Translations under genes and position numbers: made by a program
Shown here: one piece after another, positions 6,913-15,955 of the stretch
Position numbering within the stretch: position 1 is the stretch's first letter
Layout: every line of letters begins with the position of its first letter
Notes under the pieces: generated by a model
The model's input: only the letters and a program-made list of their open reading frames with translations
Told to the model about the DNA's origin: nothing
The model's database searches: none
DNA from: Chthonomonas sp. UBA6659
Lineage (GTDB): Bacteria > Armatimonadota > Fimbriimonadia > Fimbriimonadales > Fimbriimonadaceae
Reading direction: 5' to 3'
Length of the DNA stretch: 48,471 bases
Assembly: GCA_002455425.1 (NCBI GenBank)
Contig: DKKT01000036.1
Coordinates: forward strand, 1-48,471

Positions 6913-8589
6913 CTACTCACTCGGGTTGAAGGAGGCATAGAAGTGGCCGGCGATCACCGATGCCGCCCCCGCGATGAGCAAGTTCATGCCCGCTACCGGC
7001 AACGCCGCCAGTGGGTGGGGGATCCCCAGAGCCGCCAACCCGACGAATAGCGCAATCGGGGGCGTGCTGCAGATCGCGAGCCCGAGCATCTGGATCAGGC
7101 CGCGGAATCCTCGCTGCGTCGGATCGTCCACATCCGGAAACAGCACGAAGGTCAGGGCATAGACGGCGCTCAGCATCACGGTCGCCGCTGGCAGGATGAC
7201 GGCCGCCGCCACCGCCGTCTGCCACTGGGTCGGCGCTGCGATGAGAAAGGCGACGCAACCCGCCCACGCTGTTAGGCTCGGTAGCGCCGATTTTGCCGCG
7301 ACTTCGAAGAAAACGATCGTGCTCGGCCTGAACGGTAAGGGCTTCTGCAAATCCACCCGACGCAGAAGCTCGAGAAAACCGCTCTGCGCGATGCTCGCGA
7401 TGCTGACGAACACCAACGTGCCTTGCACCACGAAAAACGGGACCGCGGTCGAAAACATCGGCCGCGACCTCGTCGGCATCAGCGCCACCAACACCGAGAG
7501 GCCGACCGCCATGAACAGGAACACCACCACCACCGACTTCGTAGTCCGCAGCTGGAGGAGATACTCCTTCCAGAGAAGTGCGGCCGGGCCCCGCCACCGC
7601 ACCTGATGGATCCAACTCCGCTTGCGGACCCGAACCTTCCCTTGTCGGGCCATCTCCGCGAGCAACCCGTAGGCGTCCCCCTTTTTCTGGAGCTCCCGAG
7701 CCTGGTTTTGCCCGTCCGCACGCATCGCGGCCTCTTCGTACATCCAGTCCGCCTGACGCATCGCCAGCACGACCCCGAGGACGATCGTCCCGATCAGAAT
7801 CGCGCCGCCCCCGACCGCTTCCGTCCACGAGCCATGGAGGGGTGCCGTCGTGAGCAGCGTCGCTCCGGTCGCGAGGAAGAACACGACGCGCAGAAACGGG
7901 TGACCGGCGAGATCGATGAGCTCGCCTGCGCTCGTGAACTGGTAGATCCGAAACCCGATCCAAGCCAACACGCCCACGAAGAAGCCGAACATCCCCCAGC
8001 CGACCCAACGACGTTTCCGCTCCGTCGCTTCGTCGGGCCGATTGAAGTAGAGGCTCACCGCGTAACCCACCGACACCCACGCCGAGGCGAGGAGCAGGTA
8101 CGAGACCATGCCTGCCCGACCGACCAAGCCTGCCGAGTTGGGATTCGGGACTTCGCGGAACATGCTCGTCCAAAGCGTCCCCGCTCGGGGCACCACGATC
8201 CAGAAGATCAGAGGAATCACCAGGGTGAACAGATAGTCGCGCACCAACCGAAACCCGAGCACCACCTTCGGAGAAACCGGGGTTGGAAACAGCACATCGA
8301 CGTCCGCCGCCTTGAATCCGCCGCGATAACCGAACACGCTGAAGACCGAGAGCAGCGTCACCGCCACGAACAGCCCGAAGATGATGGCGTCGATCATCGC
8401 CACCGCCGGAAACTCCAGCTGCCCGAGTCCGTCCGGAGACCGCGACGAACGTCCGCTCCACGCCGGCCGGAAAATCAGGGCGTAGTAGCCGAGGAAAAAG
8501 ATAAGTCCGATCAGCCGACGCGGACTCGAGACCGCGCGCTTGATGCCGTTGACGAACGACCTAACGAGGAGAAAAATCAGAGGCTTCAA
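6913..8589 (-). CDS. ABC exporter permease, large ABC-2-like type
   Basis: The protein has 558 residues and about twelve hydrophobic segments in two groups, separated by a charged stretch near 290-330 (ADWMYEEAAMRADGQNQ and following). The layout and the motif LWKEYLLQLR after the middle linker match the putative ABC exporter family that pairs with a single ATPase. The substrate is unknown. The start appears to be TTG at 8589, overlapping the ATPase gene by 29 bp; I see no ATG or GTG near the beginning of the membrane part. The two genes clearly form one unit. Confidence 0.8.
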   Translation of the reverse strand: MKPLIFLLVRSFVNGIKRAVSSPRRLIGLIFFLGYYALIFRPAWSGRSSRSPDGLGQLEFPAVAMIDAIIFGLFVAVTLLSVFSVFGYRGGFKAADVDVLFPTPVSPKVVLGFRLVRDYLFTLVIPLIFWIVVPRAGTLWTSMFREVPNPNSAGLVGRAGMVSYLLLASAWVSVGYAVSLYFNRPDEATERKRRWVGWGMFGFFVGVLAWIGFRIYQFTSAGELIDLAGHPFLRVVFFLATGATLLTTAPLHGSWTEAVGGGAILIGTIVLGVVLAMRQADWMYEEAAMRADGQNQARELQKKGDAYGLLAEMARQGKVRVRKRSWIHQVRWRGPAALLWKEYLLQLRTTKSVVVVFLFMAVGLSVLVALMPTRSRPMFSTAVPFFVVQGTLVFVSIASIAQSGFLELLRRVDLQKPLPFRPSTIVFFEVAAKSALPSLTAWAGCVAFLIAAPTQWQTAVAAAVILPAATVMLSAVYALTFVLFPDVDDPTQRGFRGLIQMLGLAICSTPPIALFVGLAALGIPHPLAALPVAGMNLLIAGAASVIAGHFYASFNPSE

Positions 8590-9313
8590 CGCGATCGTCC
8601 GAGGTGAGCTTGAGGAACATCGCTTCCAAGTCGGCGTCCTCCATGTTGCTCTGCGTGCGGAGGTCGTCGAGCGACCCTTCGGCGACCTTGACCCCGCGTC
8701 GCAGAATGATGACCCGGTCGCAGAGCTTCTCCGCCGTGTCGAGAAGGTGAGTCGAGATCAGGATCGAACAGCCCGCCTCTTTCGCCCGCAGAATCTCCTG
8801 TTTCACTTCGTGAACCCCGGCCGGATCGACCCCGATCAGAGGCTCGTCGAACAGGAGCACGTTGGCTCGGTGAACCAGCGCGCACGCGATCGACAGCTTT
8901 TGGCGCATCCCTTTGCTCAGGGTCGCTACGAGATCGTTGCGCTTCTCCGAGAGCGTGTAGCGATCGAGGAGTTCGGCCCCCATCGCGTCGTAGACATCCA
9001 ACGTCCCGAAGCACATCGCCACGAACTTGAGGTGTTCGTCGACGGTGAGCAGTTCGTAGAGAGACGGGAGCTCGGGAACGAAAGCCAGCCCGCCCTTCGC
9101 CCGAGCCTGGTCGTGGATGAGGTCGAACCCGTTGATCAGCACTTGCCCGTAAGTAGGTCGCAAGATCCCGGCGATACACCGAAGGCACGAAGTCTTTCCC
9201 GCCCCGTTCGGACCAAGAAGCCCGACGATCTCGCCCGGTTCGATCCGAAACGTCAGACGATCCACCGCCCGAAGCTTCTTGTACTCCTTGATCAGATCGA
9301 CGACTTCCAGCAC
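8561..9313 (-). CDS. ABC transporter ATP-binding protein
   Basis: The protein has 250 residues, normal for a single nucleotide-binding domain. It shows Walker A GPNGAGKT (34-41), the signature LSKGMRQ (132-138), Walker B NVLLFDEP (151-158) and an H-loop histidine in STH near 189. The sequence is of the ABC-2 exporter (CcmA-like) type. It would energise the permease encoded immediately downstream, whose start lies inside this gene. The GTG start has no strong ribosome site; the conserved sequence begins at residue 1, so it cannot be much shorter. Confidence 0.93.
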   Translation of the reverse strand: MLEVVDLIKEYKKLRAVDRLTFRIEPGEIVGLLGPNGAGKTSCLRCIAGILRPTYGQVLINGFDLIHDQARAKGGLAFVPELPSLYELLTVDEHLKFVAMCFGTLDVYDAMGAELLDRYTLSEKRNDLVATLSKGMRQKLSIACALVHRANVLLFDEPLIGVDPAGVHEVKQEILRAKEAGCSILISTHLLDTAEKLCDRVIILRRGVKVAEGSLDDLRTQSNMEDADLEAMFLKLTSDDRVEASDFSPR

Positions 9314-9367
9314 AGCCGATTGGTTGTACCCGTGCCGACCGCCATGCGTTCATCGCCAGGGACCAAC

Positions 9368-9763
9368 CTAGGGGGCCCGGAGGCTCGCCACCGCGCCGCC
9401 AAGAAGCCAGCCGAGGGCACAGGCGGCGACGCCCCCGAACACCGAGCCTGCAACATAGCCTGCGGCTCGGCCCGCGTACCCCTGCTGGAGCAGAGCGATG
9501 GTCTCGGCCGAGAACGCCGAGAACGTCGTGTAGCCGCCGAGAAACCCGGTGACGGCAAGCCAGCGGGTCGTGTCGCCGAGTTCGGAGTTCTCGGTCAGGC
9601 CCAGCACGAAGCCGATCGCGAGACAGCCGCTGAGGTTGACAGTGAACGTCCCCCACGGGAAGCCCGACAGGCGTTGTTCGAACCAGACACCCAGCCAGTA
9701 TCGGGCGTTCGCTCCGAGAGCCGCCCCCAAGGCGATCAGCCCGGAGGCGCGCAGCGCCTCCAC
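9368..9763 (-). CDS. crcB: CrcB/FluC fluoride channel
   Basis: The protein has 131 residues and four membrane helices. CrcB proteins are dimeric fluoride-specific channels that protect the cell from fluoride. Family motifs are visible: GANARYWLG near the N-terminus, GTFTVNLSG in helix 2, and GFLGGYTTFSAFSAE, the conserved Thr/Phe-rich segment of helix 3. The GTG at 9763 is preferred because it lies just after the upstream stop with AAGG before it and gives the usual length. A TTG at 9793 would add ten residues inside the upstream gene. No fluoride riboswitch is possible directly upstream, since the gene is in an operon. Confidence 0.88.
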   Translation of the reverse strand: MEALRASGLIALGAALGANARYWLGVWFEQRLSGFPWGTFTVNLSGCLAIGFVLGLTENSELGDTTRWLAVTGFLGGYTTFSAFSAETIALLQQGYAGRAAGYVAGSVFGGVAACALGWLLGGAVASLRAP

Positions 9764-9764
9764 G

Positions 9765-10391
9765 CTAGACCTTGGCGCGCTCGCGCGGGGCAACGGGGGA
9801 GCCTTCGATCTTCTGGAGTTCGGCTTTGCCGCGGTCGATGTTCGTCATCACCTTGGCGGTAACCCCTTCGAGATGGCTGAGGACGTCGTAGGCGTACTTT
9901 TCGGCACCGCGCTTGAGTTGGGCCGCCTCGCGCTCGGCTGCATTGCGGATCTCCTCACACTGAGCCTTCGTCAGCTTGAGGATCTCGCTCTCCGCGATCA
10001 TCTGCTGCTGCTGGATGCGCGCCTGTTCGATGAGTCGCTCGGCCTCATGCCGCGCCTCGGAAACAAGCCGATCGGCCTCGCGCTTCGCGCTCTCGATCGT
10101 CATGTGGGCGTCCTCGCGAGCGGACTCGACGATTCTTTCGCTCTCGCGGGTGACGGTCGCCGCTTGCTTCAATTCGGCCGGGAGCGAGGCGCGAATTTTG
10201 GCGATCTGCATGGACGCCTCTTCGGGATCGAGGCCCCAGAGGATCGGCATGCCCCAGATCTTGCGCGGACGATCGACGACCGTCTCGTGCAGGTTCTCGA
10301 GCATCTTAAGGATGTCGAGGGTTTTCTCGCGCTGGCCAAGGGGGCCAAGACCCAGCGGTCCGAGGGATTGCGGCGCTCGCTCGTCGCTCAT
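9765..10391 (-). CDS. Conserved coiled-coil protein, YlbF/ATP-synthase-b-like look
   Basis: The protein has 208 residues. After a short region comes the segment IRASLPAELKQA, then a long Ala/Glu/Arg-rich helix (about residues 80-170) with a heptad pattern, and near the end AEKYAYDVLSHLE. This order matches a family often annotated just as 'ATPase' in Gram-positive genomes, with the consensus 'IRa.LPeElkqA ... Aeey A..vL..LE'. That name is misleading, since no nucleotide-binding motif is present. A structural or membrane-associated scaffold role like DivIVA or the b subunit stalk is possible. The ATG at 10391 is chosen over a TTG eight codons upstream. Confidence 0.75.
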   Translation of the reverse strand: MSDERAPQSLGPLGLGPLGQREKTLDILKMLENLHETVVDRPRKIWGMPILWGLDPEEASMQIAKIRASLPAELKQAATVTRESERIVESAREDAHMTIESAKREADRLVSEARHEAERLIEQARIQQQQMIAESEILKLTKAQCEEIRNAAEREAAQLKRGAEKYAYDVLSHLEGVTAKVMTNIDRGKAELQKIEGSPVAPRERAKV

Positions 10392-10430
10392 GGGCCCTAT
10401 TCTGGCACGCGGCACCCTCAGCCAAACGGA

Positions 10431-10463
10431 AATCGGGCCCCAGGATTCTCCTGGGGCCCGATT
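10431..10463 (-). terminator. Strong hairpin terminator of the prepilin operon
   Basis: A perfect 15-bp stem (AATCGGGCCCCAGGA with its complement) closes a three-base loop. On the minus strand it is followed by TTTCCGTTT. It lies 11 bases after the stop of the small lipoprotein and before the coiled-coil gene, so it separates the two units. Confidence 0.85.
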
Positions 10464-10473
10464 CGGAACGGTT

Positions 10474-10659
10474 TCAGTCGCCCTGCTGGCCTTGCTCGGG
10501 TTTCTTCTCGGCTTCGGCGTCAGTCAGTTTCTTCGTCGCGTCGTTGATCTGCTTCTCCTTGGACTGCATGTCGCTTTCGGAGACGTCGCCGCCTGAACAG
10601 CCCGCAACCATCGACAGACCAAGGATGGCGATCACCGCGATCCAGATGCCTTTAGCCAC
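10474..10659 (-). CDS. Small lipoprotein downstream of the prepilin
   Basis: The protein has 61 residues starting at GTG. It has a hydrophobic signal, a lipobox MVAGC with Cys21, then a short hydrophilic tail (KEKQINDATKKLTDAEAEKK, Gln-rich end) that would extend as a helix from the membrane. It overlaps the prepilin stop by 8 bp, so expression should be coupled to it. Small lipoproteins often follow prepilin genes of this kind in Planctomycetes and Armatimonadota. The role is unknown. Confidence 0.7.
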   Translation of the reverse strand: MAKGIWIAVIAILGLSMVAGCSGGDVSESDMQSKEKQINDATKKLTDAEAEKKPEQGQQGD

Positions 10660-11623
10660 CGCCGAGGCCCCACATCGGATAGTTGATGTTGGTGTTCGGG
10701 ACGTTCGACGTGCGGATGGTGCCGCTGGTAGCTCCGCACGCGTTCGTGCTGGGCAGCGCGGCGTACTCGCTGGCGAGCGGGGTCTGGGCGAGGAAGCGGT
10801 TGACCGGAAGGGCCTTGGCGCTACCGTCGGCAAATCCGACCACGATCACGTTCGCGAACGTCGAACGAGGATCGGCGTTCTGGCTGATCTCATTCATGTT
10901 CGCGCCCGAGCAAGTCGTCCACTGGTTGAACACGCGGCCCCAGAACTCGCGGAAGGCGGCCGGATAAACGGTCTGCTCCACATTGTTGTTCTGGGCGTTC
11001 TCGAACACGACCGGCGAGAAGTTCACATCCGGGTGGCCGAACTCCATCAACAGCATCGCTTGCGAGGGATTCGGGATCGCGGTCTGGGTGCCGCCGAGCC
11101 ACGAGTTGCGCAGTCGGCCCGCAGCGTTGTCCGCACGATTCCACGTGTTGATCGCGCCGGTCAACGCGAGGTTGAGCGCGAAGCCGCCCATGATCTGACC
11201 GTTCTGGCTCCACTGCCGGAAACCGGTGCCGTTGTTGGTGTCGTCGCGGCGCTGACGACCCGGGTGAGCGAAGATGTCCACGTTCTTCGAGTAGGGCTGC
11301 AGCCACTTCTGCCAGGTGTAGTGGTTCATGCGCCACTGGAACGGGCCGGTGCAACCCGAAGCCGGGTTCGTGCCCGCAGCGGCACCGTTGAGCCGGGGGT
11401 TCAGAGCGCTGTTCAGGATGCAGTCATCGTTGCGCGGATACGTGTCGTCCGAGTCCGCCATGTACATCAGGATGCTGGCGCCGATCTGCTTCTGATTCGA
11501 GATCGCAGCCGTCTTCTTGGCCGCAGACTTGGCCTGGGCGAAGACCGGGAAAAGGATCGCCGCCAAGATGGCGATGATCGCGATGACCACCAAGAGTTCG
11601 ATGAGCGTGAATGCTTTCTTCAT
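10652..11623 (-). CDS. Prepilin-type protein of the DUF1559-like group
   Basis: The protein has 323 residues. The N-terminus is a textbook class III prepilin signal: MKKA, then FTLIELLVVIAIIAILAAI, cleaved before Phe5, with Glu9 as the +5 glutamate. ILFPVFAQAK follows. The globular part holds MLLMEFGHPDV and ends with a VVGFADGSAKAL motif, the pattern of large H-x9-DG-type prepilins that are expanded in Armatimonadota and Planctomycetes. These proteins probably form surface fibres or secretion pseudopili. AGAGGA lies seven bases before the ATG. No pilus assembly genes are in this window. Confidence 0.9.
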   Translation of the reverse strand: MKKAFTLIELLVVIAIIAILAAILFPVFAQAKSAAKKTAAISNQKQIGASILMYMADSDDTYPRNDDCILNSALNPRLNGAAAGTNPASGCTGPFQWRMNHYTWQKWLQPYSKNVDIFAHPGRQRRDDTNNGTGFRQWSQNGQIMGGFALNLALTGAINTWNRADNAAGRLRNSWLGGTQTAIPNPSQAMLLMEFGHPDVNFSPVVFENAQNNNVEQTVYPAAFREFWGRVFNQWTTCSGANMNEISQNADPRSTFANVIVVGFADGSAKALPVNRFLAQTPLASEYAALPSTNACGATSGTIRTSNVPNTNINYPMWGLGGG

Positions 11624-11648
11624 GTACTGTCCTCTGCCTAACTGACCC

Positions 11649-11678
11649 CATATACCGCGAGGCCCACACGGATTCCAA
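11649..11678 (-). promoter_or_regulatory. Possible sigma-70-type promoter for the prepilin
   Basis: On the minus strand TTGGAA and TATATG are separated by 18 bases, about 25 bases before the prepilin ATG. Each element matches four of six consensus bases. The spacing to the ribosome site is reasonable. Another TTGACG lies a little further upstream without a good -10 partner. Confidence 0.35.
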
Positions 11679-11786
11679 CGAGTTTCGTCAAGAATTATCT
11701 CGCGATGATTTTATCCCATCGTTAAGGCCTGGGACGCTACGAGGGACAAATCCTAGGTCTTCACCCAGGAAATGCGCCGAAAAAAG

Positions 11787-13007
11787 TCAACTCGAATCCG
11801 GTAGTTGGTCGAGGCTCTCGAACCCGATCTGAACAGCCTGTTCCCAAGACATCGCAGCCCCCGCCGCCAGTGCCCCGCTCCATTCGGGTGAGTCGACTCG
11901 CGGCCCGGCCAATGCGAGGAGATCACGAAGCAGGACTTCTTCGACGTCATGGAGGGTGACGTCGAACTGCATTCGGAGGTGGTCGGACGCCCCTCGCAGG
12001 GTCGCAGCATGACTCCAACGCTCGTCGATCGCGGCCATCAGCGCGAGGCCGTCGAGGATGTGGCAGGTATTGGGACGATCGACAAGCTTGCGGCAAATCG
12101 CGAGCGCTTCCCGGAGCGTCTCCTTCGCGCCATCAAAGTCGCGGGCATCGATTTGGCACAGGACGATCCAATACAACGAGTGGTGCATCATCGTCTCGTT
12201 GCCGTGGCGACGCAGACCCTCGATCGCCCTCCGGCAGTGCTCGACACAGGCGGCGTTGTTGCCCATCATCCGGTGGACCCCGCCGAGGTTGCCGACCGCG
12301 ATCCAGATGTCATCGTCGTTGCCGATGGACTCCCAGAGCCGGATCGCGGTTTCATATCCCTCCTTCGCCGACTCATACTGGCCCCGAACGAGGTCGAGGT
12401 TCGCAAGATTGTTTCGGCTGGCAGCGATCGCGCTGACCGACCCTTGCTCGGACCGGATCGCGAGCGAAGCCCGGAAATGTCGCTCGACGGCGTCATACTC
12501 GCCCATCACCATGGCGAGGTTGCCGGCACCGTTCTCCGCATCCGCTCGGACTTCGGTCGCCGCCTGCGCGGTGGGATGGGCGAGCGCTTGGGTCAGCCGC
12601 TGGTAGCCTTCGGTCAACATCCCCCGCAACTCCCAGTAGCGCCACATCCCCGAGGCGAGCTCCAATCCTCGGAGGCCACCGGCTGGGCTTGAGGCGGCCC
12701 AATCGAGCGCGGCGCGGATGTTGTCCGCTTCATGGTTCATACGCCGCAACCACAAGGCGGCATCGGGTCCTTCCAGTCCGTCCTGGACCGTGTGCGCGAA
12801 CTGCGTGTAGTAGGCACAGTGGGCCTCCTGCATGGCGTCCCGCTCGTGCTCGGCTCGCAGGCGCTCCAGGCCGTAAACTCGAACCGATTCGGTCAGGGCA
12901 TACCCTTGGGTGGTCGGTTCGAAGTGCACCAGCGACTTGTCGACCAACGCGGTCAGCAAGTCGATCATGTCCTCGGGAAGCAACGCCGGCATCGCTTGAC
13001 CAAGCAT
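11787..13007 (-). pseudogene. C-terminal part of an AfsR/LuxR-like ATPase-TPR regulator
   Basis: About 406 codons are open from the ATG at 13007. The sequence starts at the point LLTALVDKSLV, then ALTESVRVYGLERL, then LRRMNHEADNIRAALDW. In NB-ARC-type regulators these three segments come after the ATPase domain and lead into TPR repeats, which are present here (residues about 130-330). The whole N-terminal half, with Walker A and B motifs, is absent, and the upstream 100 bases hold no recognisable part of it before the divergent DnaJ-WD40 gene begins. So this is either a remnant or a shortened TPR protein. An upstream in-frame ATG (13112) would add 35 residues of no clear character. Confidence 0.65.
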
Positions 13008-13125
13008 AACCGAAGCGCTTCCGGGCGGTGTTCCGGTGATCTTGCCCGGACGACAGGAAATGTGCCTGAAGACACACCGGAAAGGTTGAATCCGGAGACC
13101 CCGAGGCTTCATAATCCAGGCTCCC

Positions 13126-14289
13126 GTGGCGACTTTGTATGAATTGTTGGGCGTGGACACCCATGCCAGGCCTCAAACATTGCGCAACGCCTATCGCCGT
13201 TTGGCCCGGAAGCACCACCCCGATATCAACCCGGACCCCAAGTCGCACGAGCGTATGGCGGAGATCAATGCGGCCTTCGAAACGCTGATCGATCCGATCA
13301 AGCGACAGGAATACGATGCCCTCATCACCGGGGCGAGCACGACCCAGTCGGCTCCCCGGCACGACCCCCGCGAGCATCAGGCACCGGCGACCGTCAGCGT
13401 ACGGATCCTTCATCGTCTGAAGCAGCACAAGACCCCGATTTACGCGCTGAGTTTCGCTCCCGACACGGCGGAACTCGTCAGCGCGTCGTTCGACAACGAG
13501 TTGATGTGGTGGGACACCACCACCGGAGAATCGACCCGTCGAGCCCGACTCGAAGGCGGTGTGGTCAGCACGCTTCAGGCCCTCGTCGAGGATCGCGTGA
13601 TCGCCGCCGGTTGTTCGGAATCCATGGTCTCGACGTGGGCGCTCCGAGGCGACAAGGTCGAATTCTGGCGCAACAGTCCGCTCGAGTGGGTTTGCGCCGT
13701 CGGCGTGTCCCCCAACGGACAGGCGATCGCGATGGGCTCGGTCTATTCCGCCCTCCAGGTCGTGCGGACGGACAATGGCGATGCCCTGTTCGCCGGCACC
13801 GGCCACGGCCAGTCGATCACCTCGGTCTGCTGGTCCCACGAAGGCCGCTACATCGCGACGGGTTCGGCCGATGCTTCGGTCAAGCTCTGGTCCGGAGTAA
13901 CGGGCAAGGAACTCCACACGTTTCAGAACGTGCGATCGACGGTGACGGCGATGGCGTTCAGTCCCGATGGCCGGATGCTTGCGGTCGCAGCCGTGGATCG
14001 CTCGATTCGTCTGTTCCGCCTTGCCGACCTCACCCTCGACAAAGTGCTCTTTGGTCATGAGAAGCCGATCGAGGCGATGGCGTTCCACCCGAACAGCCTC
14101 CTCCTCGGTAGCGTCTCGCGCGACGGCGTTGTCGGACTGTGGAACGCCGTGCAAGGCAGCGGTCACGCCAAGATCAGCGCGAGCCCGCAGGCGCTGAACG
14201 CGATCGCGTTCAGCCCCGATGGCAACCGGCTCGCCGTCGGCGGTCTCGACAAGATCCTCCGCGTCTGGGAACTGACGTTCAAACACTAG
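13126..14289 (+). CDS. J-domain protein fused to a WD40 propeller
   Basis: The protein has 387 residues. Residues 1-66 are a J domain (YELLGVDTHARPQTLRNAYR and then the HPD motif at 31-33), which should stimulate a DnaK-type Hsp70. After a linker (70-90) come seven WD40-like blades, with GH/WD-like pieces such as GHGQSITSVCW, SADASVKLW, GHEKPIEAMAF and KILRVWEL. The propeller probably binds a client or places the chaperone at a complex. No zinc-finger or client-binding region of classical DnaJ is present. The start is GTG. The gene is divergent from the regulator remnant, and pruA follows 31 bases after it. Confidence 0.9.
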   Translation: MATLYELLGVDTHARPQTLRNAYRRLARKHHPDINPDPKSHERMAEINAAFETLIDPIKRQEYDALITGASTTQSAPRHDPREHQAPATVSVRILHRLKQHKTPIYALSFAPDTAELVSASFDNELMWWDTTTGESTRRARLEGGVVSTLQALVEDRVIAAGCSESMVSTWALRGDKVEFWRNSPLEWVCAVGVSPNGQAIAMGSVYSALQVVRTDNGDALFAGTGHGQSITSVCWSHEGRYIATGSADASVKLWSGVTGKELHTFQNVRSTVTAMAFSPDGRMLAVAAVDRSIRLFRLADLTLDKVLFGHEKPIEAMAFHPNSLLLGSVSRDGVVGLWNAVQGSGHAKISASPQALNAIAFSPDGNRLAVGGLDKILRVWELTFKH

Positions 14290-14320
14290 CCCCCAAGGCG
14301 CCCCGGTACACTCGCAAGCG

Positions 14321-15952
14321 ATGGACCGAGGCGCCTTCTCCTATCCCCTTCCCGTCAACGAGCCGGTGCTCACCTATGCCCCCGGTACGCCCGAGCGCGC
14401 GACCCTCAAGCGGACGCTGAGCGAGCTCAAGAACGCCTCGGTCGATGTGCCGATGTGGATCGGAGGTCATGAAGTTCGCACGGGAGAACTTGGCGATATC
14501 CGCCCGCCTCACGAGCATGCGCACCGGCTGGGGGTCTACCACGAAGGAGACGCGAGCCACGTCCACGCCGCGATCGAGGCCGCGCTGAAGGCGCGCGCCG
14601 AGTGGTCGACGCTGTCTTGGGAGAATCGGGCCAACATCTTCCTTCGCGCCGCCGATCTCATCGCCACCAAATACCGCCCGCACATGAACGGGACGACTAT
14701 GCTCGGGCAGAGCAAGAACGCGTTTCAGGCCGAGATCGACAGCGCTTGCGAGATCATCGACTTCCTCCGGTTCAACGTTCACTTTCTCCACGAGATCTAC
14801 GCCCAGCAGCCGATCAGCGGCCCTGGGATGCACAACCGACTCGAGTGGCGCCCGCTCGAAGGATTCGTCCTTGCGATCACGCCGTTCAACTTCACGGCGA
14901 TCGGCGGCAACCTCCCCACCTCGGCGGCGCTCTGCGGCAATGTTGTGGTTTGGAAGCCTGCACATACACAAATCTTTAGCGCGCAGATGTTCATGCGCAT
15001 CCTGATCGAGGCGGGTCTCCCCCCGGGCGTCATCAACCTCGTGGTCGCGCCCGGGGCGGTGCTCGGCGAGATTTCGTTCGCCCATCCCGACTTCGCCGGC
15101 GTCCACTTCACGGGCTCGACCGGCGTCTTCAACCGAATGTGGACGACGATCGGAGCCAACATCGCGCGGTACCGCAGCTATCCGCGGATCGTCGGTGAGA
15201 CCGGCGGCAAGGACTTCGTCCTTGCCCATCCAAGCGCGGACCCTGACGTCGTCGCGACTGCTCTCCTCCGGGGCGCGTTCGAGTACCAAGGTCAGAAGTG
15301 CTCGGCCGCTTCGCGCGCCTACATTCCGAGCAACCTTGCCGCCGCAGTCAAGGCAAAGCTGGTCGAGGGCGTGAAGTCGTTCAAGATGGGCACCGTCGAG
15401 GACTTCTCGAACTTCGTCAACGCCGTGATCGACGAGCGCGCCTTCGACAGCATCGCCGGATACCTTGAGGGTGCAAAAGCCGATCCGGACTCGGAAATCC
15501 TCGTCGGGGGCGGGTACGACAAGTCGGTCGGGTACTTCATCGAACCGACCGTGATCGAGGCGAAGGCGCCGCGCACGACCACCATGTGCGAGGAGATTTT
15601 CGGGCCCGTCCTCACCCTGTTCGTGTACGACGAAAACGACTTCGAAGGGGCGTTGCGGCTCGTCGACACGACGTCGCCCTATGCGCTCACCGGGGCGGTG
15701 ATCGCTCAAGACCGAAGCGCGGTCGAACTCGCCACCCGGGTACTCCGCGACGCAGCCGGAAACTTCTATATCAACGACAAGCCGACCGGGGCGGTCGTCG
15801 GCCAGCAGCCGTTCGGCGGGGCCCGGGCTTCCGGTACCAACGACAAGGCCGGCTCGATGCTGAACCTCTACCGGTGGCTGAGCGCGCGGACGATCAAGGA
15901 GACCTTCGTGCCGCCGACGGACTATCGCTATCCGTTCCTCCAGGAGCCCTGA
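14321..15952 (+). CDS. pruA: L-glutamate gamma-semialdehyde (P5C) dehydrogenase
   Basis: The protein has 543 residues, the normal length for the single-function enzyme. It oxidises glutamate gamma-semialdehyde to glutamate with NAD+, the second step of proline breakdown. The aldehyde dehydrogenase motifs are intact: general base Glu293 in VGETGGKD, catalytic Cys327 in GQKCSAASR, NAD-binding ITPFNFTAIGGN, and the C-terminal PFGGARASGTNDKAG. These segments (FTAIGGN and SARTIKE near the end) are typical of the P5CDH branch. No proline dehydrogenase gene is in the window. Two small membrane/secreted protein genes follow closely. Confidence 0.95.
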   Translation: MDRGAFSYPLPVNEPVLTYAPGTPERATLKRTLSELKNASVDVPMWIGGHEVRTGELGDIRPPHEHAHRLGVYHEGDASHVHAAIEAALKARAEWSTLSWENRANIFLRAADLIATKYRPHMNGTTMLGQSKNAFQAEIDSACEIIDFLRFNVHFLHEIYAQQPISGPGMHNRLEWRPLEGFVLAITPFNFTAIGGNLPTSAALCGNVVVWKPAHTQIFSAQMFMRILIEAGLPPGVINLVVAPGAVLGEISFAHPDFAGVHFTGSTGVFNRMWTTIGANIARYRSYPRIVGETGGKDFVLAHPSADPDVVATALLRGAFEYQGQKCSAASRAYIPSNLAAAVKAKLVEGVKSFKMGTVEDFSNFVNAVIDERAFDSIAGYLEGAKADPDSEILVGGGYDKSVGYFIEPTVIEAKAPRTTTMCEEIFGPVLTLFVYDENDFEGALRLVDTTSPYALTGAVIAQDRSAVELATRVLRDAAGNFYINDKPTGAVVGQQPFGGARASGTNDKAGSMLNLYRWLSARTIKETFVPPTDYRYPFLQEP

Positions 15953-15955
15953 TCG

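Noticed and set aside
9740..9800. Fluoride riboswitch upstream of crcB
   Set aside because: The region is coding sequence of the upstream gene, and no crcB-type aptamer pattern was recognised.
9765..10415. Calling the coiled-coil protein an ATPase
   Set aside because: No Walker or other nucleotide-binding motif is visible; the name is a database habit for this family.
12730..14286. Long antisense ORF opposite the DnaJ-WD40 gene
   Set aside because: It is a shadow frame of a clear J-domain/WD40 gene; its translation has no domain-like features.
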